Source of the DNA: Labilithrix luteola
Lineage (GTDB): Bacteria > Myxococcota_A > Polyangia > Polyangiales > Polyangiaceae
NCBI RefSeq assembly: GCF_001263205.1
Contig: NZ_CP012333.1
Coordinates: forward strand, 4,751,001-4,815,000
DNA: 64,000 nucleotides
Reading direction: 5' to 3'
Shown piece by piece: positions 17,103-25,847 of this stretch. Both the position numbers and the translations under genes were made by a program. Position 1 is the first letter of the stretch. The number at the start of each line of letters is the position of its first letter. The notes beneath the pieces were generated by a model. That model saw only the letters and a program-made list of their open reading frames with translations, was not told the origin of the DNA and did no database searches.

Positions 17103-18241
17103 GGTTCTTCGCTTCCGCCGATTCGTTCTCGAAGTCGCTCATCGTCGCTGCAGCGATCGGAGGCGCTCTGCTCGTTGGCGCTCCGGCCTGTTCGAGCTCG
17201 GACAACAACAATCCGACGGGCCCCGCCCCGTGCGACAGCTCGAAGTGCGCCGCCGGCAACACGTGCCTGACGTACGGAGGCGAGACGAAGTGCCGAAAGA
17301 CCTGCTCGAGCAACTCGGATGCGTCTTCGAGCTGCCCGTTCAACTACACCTGCGTTGCCGGTGAAGACGGCGGACAGGCCTTCTGCCGCAAGGACACGTC
17401 GACGAACGGCGCGGGAGCCGCCCTCACGAGTGGCGCTGGGCAGTGGGGCACGACGTGCACTCCATCGGGCGGCATCGCCGAGAACCCCGACTGCGACTCC
17501 GCGCAGGGCTTCGTGTGCAACGGCGCGTCCAAGACGGACGGTGATGCGTACTGCACGAAGTTCGATTGCACGCAGGACAGCGACTGCGCCGCCGGCTTCT
17601 ACTGCGGAACGATCAACGCGACGCCGAACGTCGAGACCGACGAGCGCACCGTCGGTGAGACTGTCCGCGCTTGCGTTCGTCGCGAGTACTGCGCGCCGTG
17701 CAACACCGACCTGGAATGCTCGTCGGGCCAGCACTGCGTTGCTGACGCCGACGGCGCGGGTTTCTGCACCCCGGAGTGCTCGGACAACAAGAACTGCAAC
17801 AACGAAGCGGTCTGCGCCGACGTTGGCATCGGCCCCAAGGTTTGCTTCCCCCGCGCGCAGCGCTGCGTGGGTGACGGCTCCTTCTGCTCGCCGTGCCGCT
17901 CGGACGCGGACTGCGGCGCCGACGGCGCGTGCGTGAAGGGCCAGTACACGACGGAGCGCGCGTGCGCGAAGAAGTCGCAGGTCGCGTGTAGCATCGCCCC
18001 TGTCGACTCGACCGGCAAGCCCACGGCGGACGCCAAGGCCGTCTCCCAGTGCCCGACCGCTCCCGCGGACATGCCCAACAAGATCGGCGTCGGTTGCTAC
18101 GGCGCGAAGAAGGAAAAGTCGTCGGGCCTCGCGATTCCGTACGGCATCGCGGGCATCCCCGCCGACTACTGCACCGGCTTCTACCCGTTCGGCCAGGGCT
18201 CGGACATCGGTTGCTGGTCGTGGCCGGTGAAGGCGAAGTAG
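17099..18241 (+). CDS. Cys-rich lipoprotein, Dickkopf/EGF-like spacing (tandem copy 2)
   Basis: A 380-residue paralogue of the gene before it. ATG 17099 gives MRFFASADSFSKSL, a hydrophobic core and lipobox APAC. A TTG 36 bases earlier is possible but has no better RBS. The Cys repeats match copy 1 in order and spacing: CDSSKCAAGNTC near residue 42, CTQDSDCAAGFYC, CNTDLECSSGQHC, CRSDADCGADGAC. The C-terminal third diverges more (SIAPVDSTGKPTADAKA) but ends in the same GCWSW-type sequence. The basic leader of copy 1 is lost by a one-base shift. Local duplication of a surface protein is certain from the sequence; its role is unknown. Confidence 0.85.
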   Translation: MRFFASADSFSKSLIVAAAIGGALLVGAPACSSSDNNNPTGPAPCDSSKCAAGNTCLTYGGETKCRKTCSSNSDASSSCPFNYTCVAGEDGGQAFCRKDTSTNGAGAALTSGAGQWGTTCTPSGGIAENPDCDSAQGFVCNGASKTDGDAYCTKFDCTQDSDCAAGFYCGTINATPNVETDERTVGETVRACVRREYCAPCNTDLECSSGQHCVADADGAGFCTPECSDNKNCNNEAVCADVGIGPKVCFPRAQRCVGDGSFCSPCRSDADCGADGACVKGQYTTERACAKKSQVACSIAPVDSTGKPTADAKAVSQCPTAPADMPNKIGVGCYGAKKEKSSGLAIPYGIAGIPADYCTGFYPFGQGSDIGCWSWPVKAK

Positions 18242-18270
18242 CCCCGGCGACACGCAAGAGCGTGTGAATG

Positions 18271-18311
18271 CGGCGTTCGCGATCTTCGGATCGCGGGCGC
18301 CGTTTTCATTT
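18271..18311 (+). terminator. Terminator hairpin after tandem copy 2
   Basis: GCGATC-TTCG-GATCGC extended by outer GGCG/GCGCC pairing, followed by GTTTTCATTT. Better T-run than the copy 1 hairpin. It also lies between converging genes and ends about 50 bases before the stop of the membrane-protein gene on the other strand. Confidence 0.65.
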
Positions 18312-18361
18312 GGGCCGTTTGCGCACGGCGTGATGCTCGCGGTGGCGCGGACCGAGTGCGC

Positions 18362-19459
18362 TCAGACCGAGCGCTCTTTACCGATGATCGCCGTCCACAT
18401 CGCGCGGTCGTCGACCATCGCGAGCAGCGTCCACTGCGCGGCCGCCGTGATGGCGAGCGCCTGCATCGGGACGTCGAACGCTCCTTGCGAGATCAACGCG
18501 AGGGCGAAAGCAACCGTGAGTGCAACGGGCTGCTTGGTCTGCAGCAACGCGACGATCGCGAGCAGCAGTGACGCGGGCAGGAGGAACGCGGCGATCGCCG
18601 ACATGCCGTACGAGAGCGACGCGCTCGCCGTCTGAACCAGCGAGGTTCGGAGAATGGCGAGCAGCTCCGTCTCCGGTGCTTCGGTCTCTCGCGCGGCGAG
18701 GTACGTCATCGCGAACGCGAGGATCACGGCGGCATTGGCCAGCATCCGACCGCGGAAGCGCGAGCGCGTTGCGAGCCACGCTGCGGCGATCAAGGTGCCG
18801 AGCATGTGCGTCACGACGGCGCCTGTCCCGCAGCCGCGGCCGACTTGGTACATCGTGAGGCTCGCGCGCTCGCCCGCGAGGCCCACGAGGCCCCAGGCGA
18901 GGGGGCGAAGCATTCCGGAGAGTGAAAACAGGAGGAAAATGGTGCCGAGCGCGCGCGTGCGTGGGTTACGGAGCGCGACGACCCCCGCGGTGAACGCCAC
19001 GAGACTCGTGACGCTGGCGAGCGAGAGCGTGGCCACGGTATGAAGTCGCTGCACCACGGCGGGCGATGCGAGCGCAACGACGAGACCCGACATCGCGACG
19101 ATGAGGCCGCGCGCGAACGTGCCGATCTTCGTTGCCCGCGCGAGCTCGAACGAACCGCCGCAGACGAGCGCGACGAGCATCCCTGCCAGCGTGTAGCCGA
19201 GGGCTGAGCTGACGACATCCATCGTGTCGACGCTCGACTGAACGGCGACGCCGCGCATGCCCGGCAGAACGACGACGCCTGCGATCTTCGCGACGACGGC
19301 CAACGCGCCGGTCAGGAGCAGTGCACCCGAGGCCCAGGCGACGGTCGCGTTCGGGCTCGCCGGATTCGTCGGCGCGCTACGCGCCGGGCGTGCGGCCGCT
19401 GCACGTTCGCTCGAGGTCGCGTCGGATGCGTTCGGGGGCGTTTGGAGCGTCGGGGGCAA
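18362..19459 (-). CDS. Multi-pass inner-membrane protein, unknown family
   Basis: A 365-residue protein with a 40-residue Ala/Pro/Ser-rich cytosolic start and then about nine or ten hydrophobic segments (for example WASGALLLTGALAVVAKIA and MLVALVCGGSFELA). No catalytic motif is recognised. The even spacing of helices and few charged loops resemble permease-like or sensor membrane domains, but no family can be named. It is followed on the other strand by the Cys-rich lipoprotein terminator, and 77 bp separate its start from the end of the TonB-like gene upstream, so the two may share a transcript. Confidence 0.75.
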   Translation of the reverse strand: MPPTLQTPPNASDATSSERAAAARPARSAPTNPASPNATVAWASGALLLTGALAVVAKIAGVVVLPGMRGVAVQSSVDTMDVVSSALGYTLAGMLVALVCGGSFELARATKIGTFARGLIVAMSGLVVALASPAVVQRLHTVATLSLASVTSLVAFTAGVVALRNPRTRALGTIFLLFSLSGMLRPLAWGLVGLAGERASLTMYQVGRGCGTGAVVTHMLGTLIAAAWLATRSRFRGRMLANAAVILAFAMTYLAARETEAPETELLAILRTSLVQTASASLSYGMSAIAAFLLPASLLLAIVALLQTKQPVALTVAFALALISQGAFDVPMQALAITAAAQWTLLAMVDDRAMWTAIIGKERSV

Positions 19460-19536
19460 GGTAAGAGCCTGGAACGAGCCTACACGATCTCGCCTGGCCC
19501 CGAGCGCTTCGCGCGCCTTTCGCGGGTCGACTGGAC

Positions 19537-21330
19537 TCAGCCGTTGCCACGTTCGCGTTCCGGCCGACGGCCTTCACGCATCTCGTGCAGGTTCACCGGA
19601 GGGGGCGCACCGCGCTCGTTCGACGGCGGGCGAGGGCCCGGCGCCGGCGGCTGCGGATCGGGGCCGGGCTGCTTTGCCGGCGTGTTGAGCATGAAGGGGA
19701 AGGCGTGCATGGTCGAGCACGCGAACACCGCATCGCGGTGAAACTCCCAGTGGAGGTAGACGTTGCCGTCGGCCGAGACGATCGCGCCCGGCGCAGGGCC
19801 GAACGGCTGCGCGCGGTGGACGCTGTCGAGCGCCGCGATGTCGAAGGCGGTGATGCCGCTCGTCTTCACCACGCCCATCTTCACGATGCGCCCTTCCTTC
19901 GGGCTGACCACGATCTCGATCTTCGTGATCAGCTTCGGGTCGTTCATCGGGTGATTCTTCGGGAGGTTGTCGAGCGAGTCGAGGTAGCTCTCCGCGAAGA
20001 GGGGGTGAATGCGGTTGTGAATCGTGTTGAGGTACGTGGCGAACGGAACGGCCGCCGTGTTGAGCGCCGTCTGGTTGCCCGGCTTCACGCTGGAGACGTA
20101 GTTTTCGATCGCGTTGCGCCAGCGCTCGAAGTTCGAGGCCGTCCACGAACCACGGTGCTCGCTCTTGCGGCGCTCACCATCGGCCTCGCGTTCCTTGCGC
20201 AGCTGATCGGAGCCGACGACGGCCACGACGCCCGTTTGGTTCAGGTTCAGGTTGACCTGGCCCGGACCGGGCTGACCGCCAAGGCCGAGCCATTTTGTCT
20301 TGCCCGCGACTTGCGGTGTCACCGGCTTGTTTTGGTTGGTCGTTCCCGCGACGGGGTTGCTGCTCGAAGCAGGCGCGCCCGGACGAACGGGGTTGAACGA
20401 CCAGCCCGTCTGCCCGCCGGCAATGACTTCGGACGAAGGGGGAGGAGGCGTGCCCGGCACGAGCTGCGGGGGCGGATCCTTCTGCGCAGAGGCCTGCGCC
20501 TCGCGACCGTCGCCGCCGGACTTCGGCGTCTGCGCGGAGTTGGCCGGTTGGTTGATGGCCACCTGGCTCTGCGGACGCTCGATCGGCTTGTTGTCCTTCT
20601 GAACGTCGAACTCGGTGCCTCGCTCGCCGGGCGCCTTGTCCTTCTCGCCTTTGTGCTCGTCGCTGTCGGCGATCTTCGTGCGCTCGCTGTCGCCGACGTT
20701 TTCCTTCGGCCCACCGGGCTTGTGCGCGCCGGGCGTGGGGTTCGGATCGTCCTCGTCGTGCGAGGTCTGCGTGGCGACCTTCTCTTCGTCGACGTGGTTT
20801 GCTTCGTCGGCGATGAAGCGCGCGTTCGGGTTGTCTTCCTGCTTCTTCTCGGCGTGCTGGCGGACGGCGATGCGCTTGTCGGCCTGCGGCGGCGGCTCGT
20901 CGAGCTTCTTGAGCGGGTCGTCATCCTTGACGACGACCTTGACCTCGGGCTTGGCCTGGTCGGGCTTCTTCGGATCCTGCGGCTTGGGCGGCTCGGGCTT
21001 GGGCGGCTCGGGCTTGTTTTCGGCCACCGGCTTGGGCGGCTCAGGGGGCGGCGCAGGCTCTTCTTCGGGCGCCTTGCCCTCCTCGATGATCGCCACGTCG
21101 ACAGGCGTGTCGGCTCCGCGAATGCGTTCGCGTGCTTTCGTGCCGAGCATCGAAATGAACTGGCGGTCTTCGTTGTAGTTACGAAGCTGCTTCGAGACTT
21201 CCTCGGTTCCTCCGCCAAAGAGGAAGTGAGCGCACACCGCGGCGCAGATCCAGAGGACGATCGGCGTCTCCGGAGACCGGGAGAACAGAGGCTCTGCTTC
21301 TCCGTGCGTCGGGCGGTTGGGACGTCTCAT
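19537..21330 (-). CDS. TonB-family protein with long Pro/Glu/Lys-rich periplasmic linker
   Basis: A 597-residue protein. A short cytosolic start precedes one membrane segment (IVLWICAAVCAHFLF, about 25-39). Next is a long extended region rich in PEPPKPEPPKP-type sequence (about 90-135) and charged low-complexity sequence to about 400. A TonB-like C-terminal domain follows (about 440-545), with IEIVVSPKEGRIVKMGVVKT and the closing strand NVYLHWEFHRD. A Pro-rich tail ends the chain. TonB proteins pass inner-membrane energy to outer-membrane receptors. At 597 residues it is more than twice the E. coli protein, and no ExbB/ExbD genes are adjacent. Period-9 repeats lie about 100 bases upstream of its ATG. 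Confidence 0.8.
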   Translation of the reverse strand: MRRPNRPTHGEAEPLFSRSPETPIVLWICAAVCAHFLFGGGTEEVSKQLRNYNEDRQFISMLGTKARERIRGADTPVDVAIIEEGKAPEEEPAPPPEPPKPVAENKPEPPKPEPPKPQDPKKPDQAKPEVKVVVKDDDPLKKLDEPPPQADKRIAVRQHAEKKQEDNPNARFIADEANHVDEEKVATQTSHDEDDPNPTPGAHKPGGPKENVGDSERTKIADSDEHKGEKDKAPGERGTEFDVQKDNKPIERPQSQVAINQPANSAQTPKSGGDGREAQASAQKDPPPQLVPGTPPPPSSEVIAGGQTGWSFNPVRPGAPASSSNPVAGTTNQNKPVTPQVAGKTKWLGLGGQPGPGQVNLNLNQTGVVAVVGSDQLRKEREADGERRKSEHRGSWTASNFERWRNAIENYVSSVKPGNQTALNTAAVPFATYLNTIHNRIHPLFAESYLDSLDNLPKNHPMNDPKLITKIEIVVSPKEGRIVKMGVVKTSGITAFDIAALDSVHRAQPFGPAPGAIVSADGNVYLHWEFHRDAVFACSTMHAFPFMLNTPAKQPGPDPQPPAPGPRPPSNERGAPPPVNLHEMREGRRPERERGNG

Positions 21331-21432
21331 CGAGGGAAGGCGGGTGCGAGAATGATGCCGGGGGTGCCGTCCAGCGACTTAATCGACCGGCTGGGACTGG
21401 CTGGATCTGCGAACCTACGCGGCGGTCACGAG

Positions 21433-21495
21433 AACTGCGAAAACTGCGAAAACTGCGAAAACTACGAGACCAACGAGACCTGCGAACAACACGAA
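21433..21495. repeat. Period-9 repeat array upstream of the TonB-like gene
   Basis: AACTGCGAA occurs three times perfectly in tandem (21433-21459) and continues in four degraded copies to 21495, all in step at nine bases. On the strand of the tonB-like gene it reads TTCGCAGTT repeated, about 100 bases before the ATG. It resembles the TTCGTTCGC array before the lipoprotein at 899 in unit length and TTCGC core. Confidence 0.75.
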
Positions 21496-21900
21496 CAGCG
21501 AGCGGCCTGCGACTAAGACTGCGACAGAAACTGAGAACTGGGATGCTGTGAACGTGGGGTTGGGATCCAAAAAACGGAAGAGCGGACCCGGCGTCCTCGA
21601 CCAGCCTCCTCACGCTAGCATCGCCCCCCGCGCCCTTCCATCCGCGCGGGACTTGATTTTACGCTTGTGTTGGCGTCCCACGGTCGCGTGATCGGGACAC
21701 GCGGTAGCCGGGTGCGCCCCTGTCGCACGCGGCGCAAGCGTTGCAGAATCGCCTCCTCTCCCGGCCGCGTCGAGCGCGGTCACGCGGCGATTTCGGGACG
21801 CAACGGGCGCTCCAGCGGAGCACCCTCGCGTCGAAAATCGCCTCGAAGATCCTCGGGCGCAGGCGCAACCAGTGAAGTCCGCTCGAGGTACAAACCCTTC
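21496..21900. other. Intergenic stretch, nothing recognised
   Basis: Open frames on both strands give Arg/Ser-rich products with no start signals. Together with the hairpin at 21901 it fills the space between the TonB-like gene and the broken gene at 22092. Confidence 0.4.
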
Positions 21901-21943
21901 CCCCACAGCCCGCACACGGCGCGATGGCGTGCGGGCTGTGGGG
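21901..21943. repeat. Perfect 15-bp stem hairpin
   Basis: CCCCACAGCCCGCAC (21901-21915) pairs perfectly with GTGCGGGCTGTGGGG (21929-21943) around a 13-base loop. No T-run follows on either strand, so a classic terminator is unlikely. It could be a small-RNA stem, a repeat of REP type or a protein-binding site. Whether the same sequence recurs elsewhere in the genome cannot be seen here. Confidence 0.7.
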
Positions 21944-22091
21944 GGAGGGCCGACGAAAAGTCCGTCGCGTTCGCGTCTCCGAGCACGATGACGGACTGCT
22001 CGCGCGCTCGAGCGTCGGGTGCAGTGACGAGATAATTTTCGATCCGCCGAACGTCCGTTCGGAGGACGTTCGCGGACGCTTCGCCGTTGGT

Positions 22092-22533
22092 TCACCCTCG
22101 TGTCGCGCGCACCTCGAGCGTGCCGTGCACGACGTCGACGCAAGCACGCACGCGCGCAGGGCGAGTCAGCTCTTCGTTCGCGTTCCACCTCCTGGTCGCG
22201 CGCCTCACTGCATCGTCCGCGTGTTCCTCCATGACGAACGGAGCGATCGGCAGGTTCTCGAGGGCCAGCGAGCGCGACCGGCGTCGTTTCGTCGTGACGT
22301 GTCGGAGCCCAACCGGTGCGCGGAGCTCGAGCTCGAGCTGCTCGTCCGCGTTCGCGTGACGGACGAGGTCGTGCGATTTGGATTCGCTCCCACGTTTTCC
22401 TCGCTGCGCGTAGGGTTTCTTCGAGCTCGTACGCCCCGTCGCGACGAGCCTCGACCCGCCACGGAACGACCCAGAAAGCACCTCGTCGCGACGTTGTGAT
22501 AAGAACGCCGGTCGTGTCTTCCGATGGAGCCAT
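22092..22533 (-). pseudogene. Possible frameshifted gene divergent from astA
   Basis: From ATG 22533 the minus strand gives a convincing protein start: MAPSEDTTGVLITTSRRGAF, then WVVPWRVEARRDGAYELEET and AARKTWERIQI, with good codon use. Near 22375 that frame turns Arg-rich while the neighbouring frame becomes protein-like (LVRHANADEQLELELRAPV, then APFVMEEHADDAVRRA) and ends at TGA 22092. One indel would join them into about 147 residues. The family is not recognised. Its first bases overlap the start of astA on the other strand, which is unusual and lowers confidence. Confidence 0.4.
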
Positions 22534-23590
22534 TCAAGGACCGCTCTACGAGATTCGTGGGGCCCTGCTCACGGACGAAGAGCAGATTCTCGCCACGGCG
22601 CGTCATCTCAACACGGTGAACCTTCCCCACGAGCGGGAGGGGGTGCAGCAGATCCTCGAGCACTCCGTGAAGAGCATGACGGGCGAGATCCAGGATCCAA
22701 AGCGCCGTCAGTACGTGTTCGTGCTCGTCGACCGATCGAAGAACCAGATCATCGGCACGTCGATGGTGTTCGGCCAGCTCGGTCGAAAAGATGCGCCTTA
22801 CATCTATCTCGACGTGATCGACGAGGAGCGTTACTCGCAGACGCTCGACAAGCATTTCAAGCACACCACGCTCAACATCGCGTACTCGTACGACGGTCCG
22901 ACGGAGATCGGCGGCCTCGTCCTGCACCCGGACTACCGCCGCGTTCCGGAGCGCCTCGGCACGTTCCTGAGCTACGTGCGCTTCCTCTTCATCAAGATGC
23001 ACCGCTCCTGGTTCCAGGACGAGGTGCTCGCCGAGCTCCTTCCGCCGCTCGAGAAAGACGGCACCTCGCACCTCTGGGACGCGCTCGGACGTCACTTCAT
23101 GGAAATGACGTACGCCGAGGCGGACAAGCTCTCGCGCAAGAACAAGGAGTTCATCCGCAGCCTCTTCCCGGAGGGCACCATCTACGCGTCGCTGCTCCCG
23201 AGGGCCGCGCAGGACGTCATCGGCAAGGTCGGCGCGCAGACGCGGGGCGTCGAGAAGCTCCTTCGCCGGATTGGCTTCCGCTACGCCGAACGTGTCGACC
23301 CCTTCGATGGCGGGCCGCACTTCACGGCCCACACCGACGAGATCACGCTGGTCGAGAACTCGCACCGCGTGAAGATCGAAGGCCTTCTTACGGACGAGAC
23401 GTCCGAGGCGGCCACGTCGGGTCGTAAGCGTGCGGTGGTGGCCAGCGAGACGTCGGCGCCCCCTTACTTCCACGCCATGCTCGCGCCCTTCGAAGAACGT
23501 TCGAAGGGAGTGGGCGCGATCGGCGCGAGCGCGGCCAAGGCGCTCGGTATCGCGCCTGGCGACGAAGCCTGGATCCTTCCGCTCGAGTGA
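22496..23590 (+). CDS. astA: Arginine N-succinyltransferase
   Basis: A 364-residue cytosolic enzyme. AstA transfers succinyl from succinyl-CoA to arginine, the first step of the AST arginine-degradation pathway. Family segments are clear: GTSMVFGQLG near residue 83, EIGGLVLHPDYRR, ERLGTFLSYVRFLF, WDALGRHFMEMTYAEAD and RIGFRYAERVDPFDGGP. The C-terminal 70 residues after TDEITLV are extra or divergent. GTG 22496 is chosen; GTG 22514 is equally possible, and no strong RBS decides. Other ast genes are absent here, so it either acts with genes elsewhere or serves another arginine-like substrate. An alpha/beta hydrolase begins eight bases after the stop. Confidence 0.85.
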   Translation: MIRTPVVSSDGAIQGPLYEIRGALLTDEEQILATARHLNTVNLPHEREGVQQILEHSVKSMTGEIQDPKRRQYVFVLVDRSKNQIIGTSMVFGQLGRKDAPYIYLDVIDEERYSQTLDKHFKHTTLNIAYSYDGPTEIGGLVLHPDYRRVPERLGTFLSYVRFLFIKMHRSWFQDEVLAELLPPLEKDGTSHLWDALGRHFMEMTYAEADKLSRKNKEFIRSLFPEGTIYASLLPRAAQDVIGKVGAQTRGVEKLLRRIGFRYAERVDPFDGGPHFTAHTDEITLVENSHRVKIEGLLTDETSEAATSGRKRAVVASETSAPPYFHAMLAPFEERSKGVGAIGASAAKALGIAPGDEAWILPLE

Positions 23591-23597
23591 GCGCGTG

Positions 23598-24554
23598 ATG
23601 GCGCGGAGCCCCAAGCGTCGTGTCCGGGGGCTCCGTCGTACCGTCGCGATGCCTCGCGCGTCGTACGAAGAGCTCGAGATCCGCGCGGCCGACGGCGTGG
23701 CGCTGCGCGCGGTGGTCGACGATCCGCCGGAGGACGTGCCGTTTCGCGGAACGGCCGTCCTCGCGCATGCGATGTTCGCCAACAAGCGCGAGTTCGGTCA
23801 TCGCGAGCGGCCGGGCCTCGCCCACGCCTTCGGTCAACGAGGCTTTCGAACGATCGCGTTCGACTTCCGGGGCCACGGCGACAGCACCCTCACGTCCGAG
23901 CATGCCGAGTGGGGCTACGACGATCTCGTTCGTCTCGACCTCCCCGCCGTGGTCGCATGCGCGAGGGATCGAAGCGAGGACAAGCCCGTCGTCGTCGTGG
24001 GGCATTCGCTCGGTGCCCACGTCGCGCTCGCGTCGCAAGGTGCTGGGCTGCTCGCGGCCGACGGCGTTCTTTCCGTCGCGGGCAACGTCTGGCTGCGTGC
24101 GCTCGAGCCGTCGCTTCTGCGCTGGGGAGCCAAGGTTGCCGTCACGCGCGCCACGCTCGAAGGCGTCGATCGCATCGGTCATGTCCCAGCGCGCGCACTT
24201 CGTCTGGGCAGTGAGAATGCCTCCGCGCGCTACATGCGAGACCTGCTGCGGGTCGTGACCGAAGGGCGCTGGGCAAGCTCCGACGGCAGCGACGATTACT
24301 TCGCGAACCTCGCACGTGTCGTGGTCCCCGTGTGCTCCGTCGCGAGCACGGGCGATCTCCTACTCTGCCATCCGGACTGCGCCGATGCGTTCGTGCGTCG
24401 ATGTCGCGGGCCGGTCGAGAGTTTTCGAATCGCGCAGAGCGAAGACGGCGGTCCTGCGCCCGGTCACATGGAGCTCGTCACGACGGACGCGGCCCGCCGC
24501 TCGGTGCTCGCGGCCCTCGATTGGGTGCTCGCTCACGTTCCCCCGCTGACGTGA
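23598..24554 (+). CDS. Alpha/beta hydrolase
   Basis: A 318-residue protein with the hydrolase core: AHAMFANKREFG (oxyanion region), DFRGHGDS, nucleophile elbow VGHSLGAH (Ser about residue 142) and late GHMELVTT supplying the His. Substrate unknown; esterase or lipase-like activity is inferred. ATG 23598 follows astA by seven bases, so the two are probably co-transcribed; ATG 23649 would remove a basic extension. It ends one base before the stop of the converging membrane-protein gene. Confidence 0.8.
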   Translation: MARSPKRRVRGLRRTVAMPRASYEELEIRAADGVALRAVVDDPPEDVPFRGTAVLAHAMFANKREFGHRERPGLAHAFGQRGFRTIAFDFRGHGDSTLTSEHAEWGYDDLVRLDLPAVVACARDRSEDKPVVVVGHSLGAHVALASQGAGLLAADGVLSVAGNVWLRALEPSLLRWGAKVAVTRATLEGVDRIGHVPARALRLGSENASARYMRDLLRVVTEGRWASSDGSDDYFANLARVVVPVCSVASTGDLLLCHPDCADAFVRRCRGPVESFRIAQSEDGGPAPGHMELVTTDAARRSVLAALDWVLAHVPPLT

Positions 24555-24555
24555 G

Positions 24556-25071
24556 CTACGGGTTCACCTGGCCGAGCTGCGGCGGGAAGAAGCGCCGGTA
24601 GGGCACGACGAGCGCGAAGAGCGCCGTGACCATGAGCGCGGCGTCCCAGATCACGTTCGTCGGCGAGAGCGCGCCGTAGCCCGCGAGCGCCATGAAATCG
24701 AGGGTGACGTAGAGCGGTAGCGCCAGCATCGCGTACCACGCCCAGCGCTCTCCGCGACGGAACGCGGTTGCGCCGACGGCCATCACGAGAATGCCCGCCA
24801 AGATAGCGAGCATCCCCGCGAAGCGCACACCTGCCGAGACCAGACGGAGGACGTCGGCATCGAGGACCTCCATGAGCGTCCACGATGGGCCGCCCACGGC
24901 CTCGTAGATGCGCGGATCGAAGAAGCGGCCGCGCGCCAGCCAGTAGAGGCCGGCGCTTGCCAGCAGAAATCCGTTCGTGAGCACGAACACCCATGCGGTG
25001 CATGCTCGCGCTCGCCGTCGGGCTCCGATGGCCTCTTCCGGAATGTCCGGCGTGGACAGTTCGGCGGTCAT
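24556..25071 (-). CDS. Small four-helix membrane protein
   Basis: A 171-residue protein with about four hydrophobic helices (TAWVFVLTNGFLLASAGLYW, then MLAILAGILVMAVGATAF, YAMLALPLYVTLDFMAL and AALMVTALFALVVPY). No family motif is recognised. ATG 25071 is preferred to ATG 25089 for its closer fit to the usual short cytosolic start. It lies 51 bp after the SDR gene on the same strand. Confidence 0.7.
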   Translation of the reverse strand: MTAELSTPDIPEEAIGARRRARACTAWVFVLTNGFLLASAGLYWLARGRFFDPRIYEAVGGPSWTLMEVLDADVLRLVSAGVRFAGMLAILAGILVMAVGATAFRRGERWAWYAMLALPLYVTLDFMALAGYGALSPTNVIWDAALMVTALFALVVPYRRFFPPQLGQVNP

Positions 25072-25121
25072 CCTCACCGAGGCAAGCATCCGCCGTTCCC
25101 GCGGAGGCCCGTCGCGCTCGA

Positions 25122-25847
25122 TTAGCTTCTGCCGTAGACCGGAATCGCGGCTCCGCTCACGTCACGCGACTCGTCCGAGAGGAGGAAGGCGATGACGTTC
25201 GAAGCTGACTCGAGCGAGACCCAGCGCGACGGATCGGCGTCGGGCATCGCCGCCCGATTGGCGGGCGTGTCGAGCGTGCTCGGCAGAATTGCGTTCACGC
25301 GCACGCCGTGCTCGAGCACCTCTTCCGCGACGGCTTGGGCCATCGTGACGACAGCGCCCTTGGCCGCCGCATAGGCTGCCGCGCCTGCGCTCGTCCACGG
25401 ACGAGGAACGGCGCGTGAGCCGATGACGACGACGCTGCCAGCCTTCTTCGCGACCATGTCCGGCAAGAGCGCGTGGAGCGCCTGGTAGGCGGTGTCCACG
25501 TTCGAGGTCATCATCGTGTCGAAGACCGCATCGTCTTTGGCCTGGTAGAGGGGCGCGCCACCGTCCCAACCACCGGCCACGAGCACGGCGTGCGAGGGCT
25601 TGGCGCCGAACGCGTTCTCGATCGTCGCGAGGGCTGCCGGCCACTCGCTCGCCGTCGCGAAGTTTCCGGCGATGCCGATCGCGCGGTCCTGCCCACCGAG
25701 CGATTTCACCAGCTCGGCGAGACGGGCCTGATGGCGTGCGGTGTCGAGCAGCGCGAGGCGATAGCCCTTGCCGGCGAGATGCGATGCGAGGGCGCTTCCG
25801 AGCGCGCCGGCGCCTCCGGTGATCGCAACGATGGAGTGCTTGGTCAT
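25122..25847 (-). CDS. Short-chain dehydrogenase/reductase
   Basis: A 241-residue SDR with cofactor motif TGGAGALGSAL near residue 10, the conserved region VAGGWDGG in place of the usual NNAG, catalytic Ser in VVVIGSRAV and YAAAKGA (Tyr about 158, Lys about 162). These enzymes use NAD(P)H on small alcohols or ketones in the cytosol. The SDR stop and start relation: its ATG overlaps the stop of the gene before it by ATGA (25844-25847), so translation is probably coupled with the phosphatase-family protein. Substrate not predictable. Confidence 0.85.
   Translation of the reverse strand: MTKHSIVAITGGAGALGSALASHLAGKGYRLALLDTARHQARLAELVKSLGGQDRAIGIAGNFATASEWPAALATIENAFGAKPSHAVLVAGGWDGGAPLYQAKDDAVFDTMMTSNVDTAYQALHALLPDMVAKKAGSVVVIGSRAVPRPWTSAGAAAYAAAKGAVVTMAQAVAEEVLEHGVRVNAILPSTLDTPANRAAMPDADPSRWVSLESASNVIAFLLSDESRDVSGAAIPVYGRS

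Noticed and set aside
19585..21516. A 643-codon plus-strand frame
   Set aside because: It is antisense to the TonB-like gene, whose domain and membrane segment are clear, and reads as low-complexity Arg/Val/Leu.
22496..24554. Start of a complete arginine succinyltransferase (ast) operon
   Set aside because: Only astA is present; the next gene is an alpha/beta hydrolase, and the aldehyde dehydrogenase at 56052 is 32 kb away.
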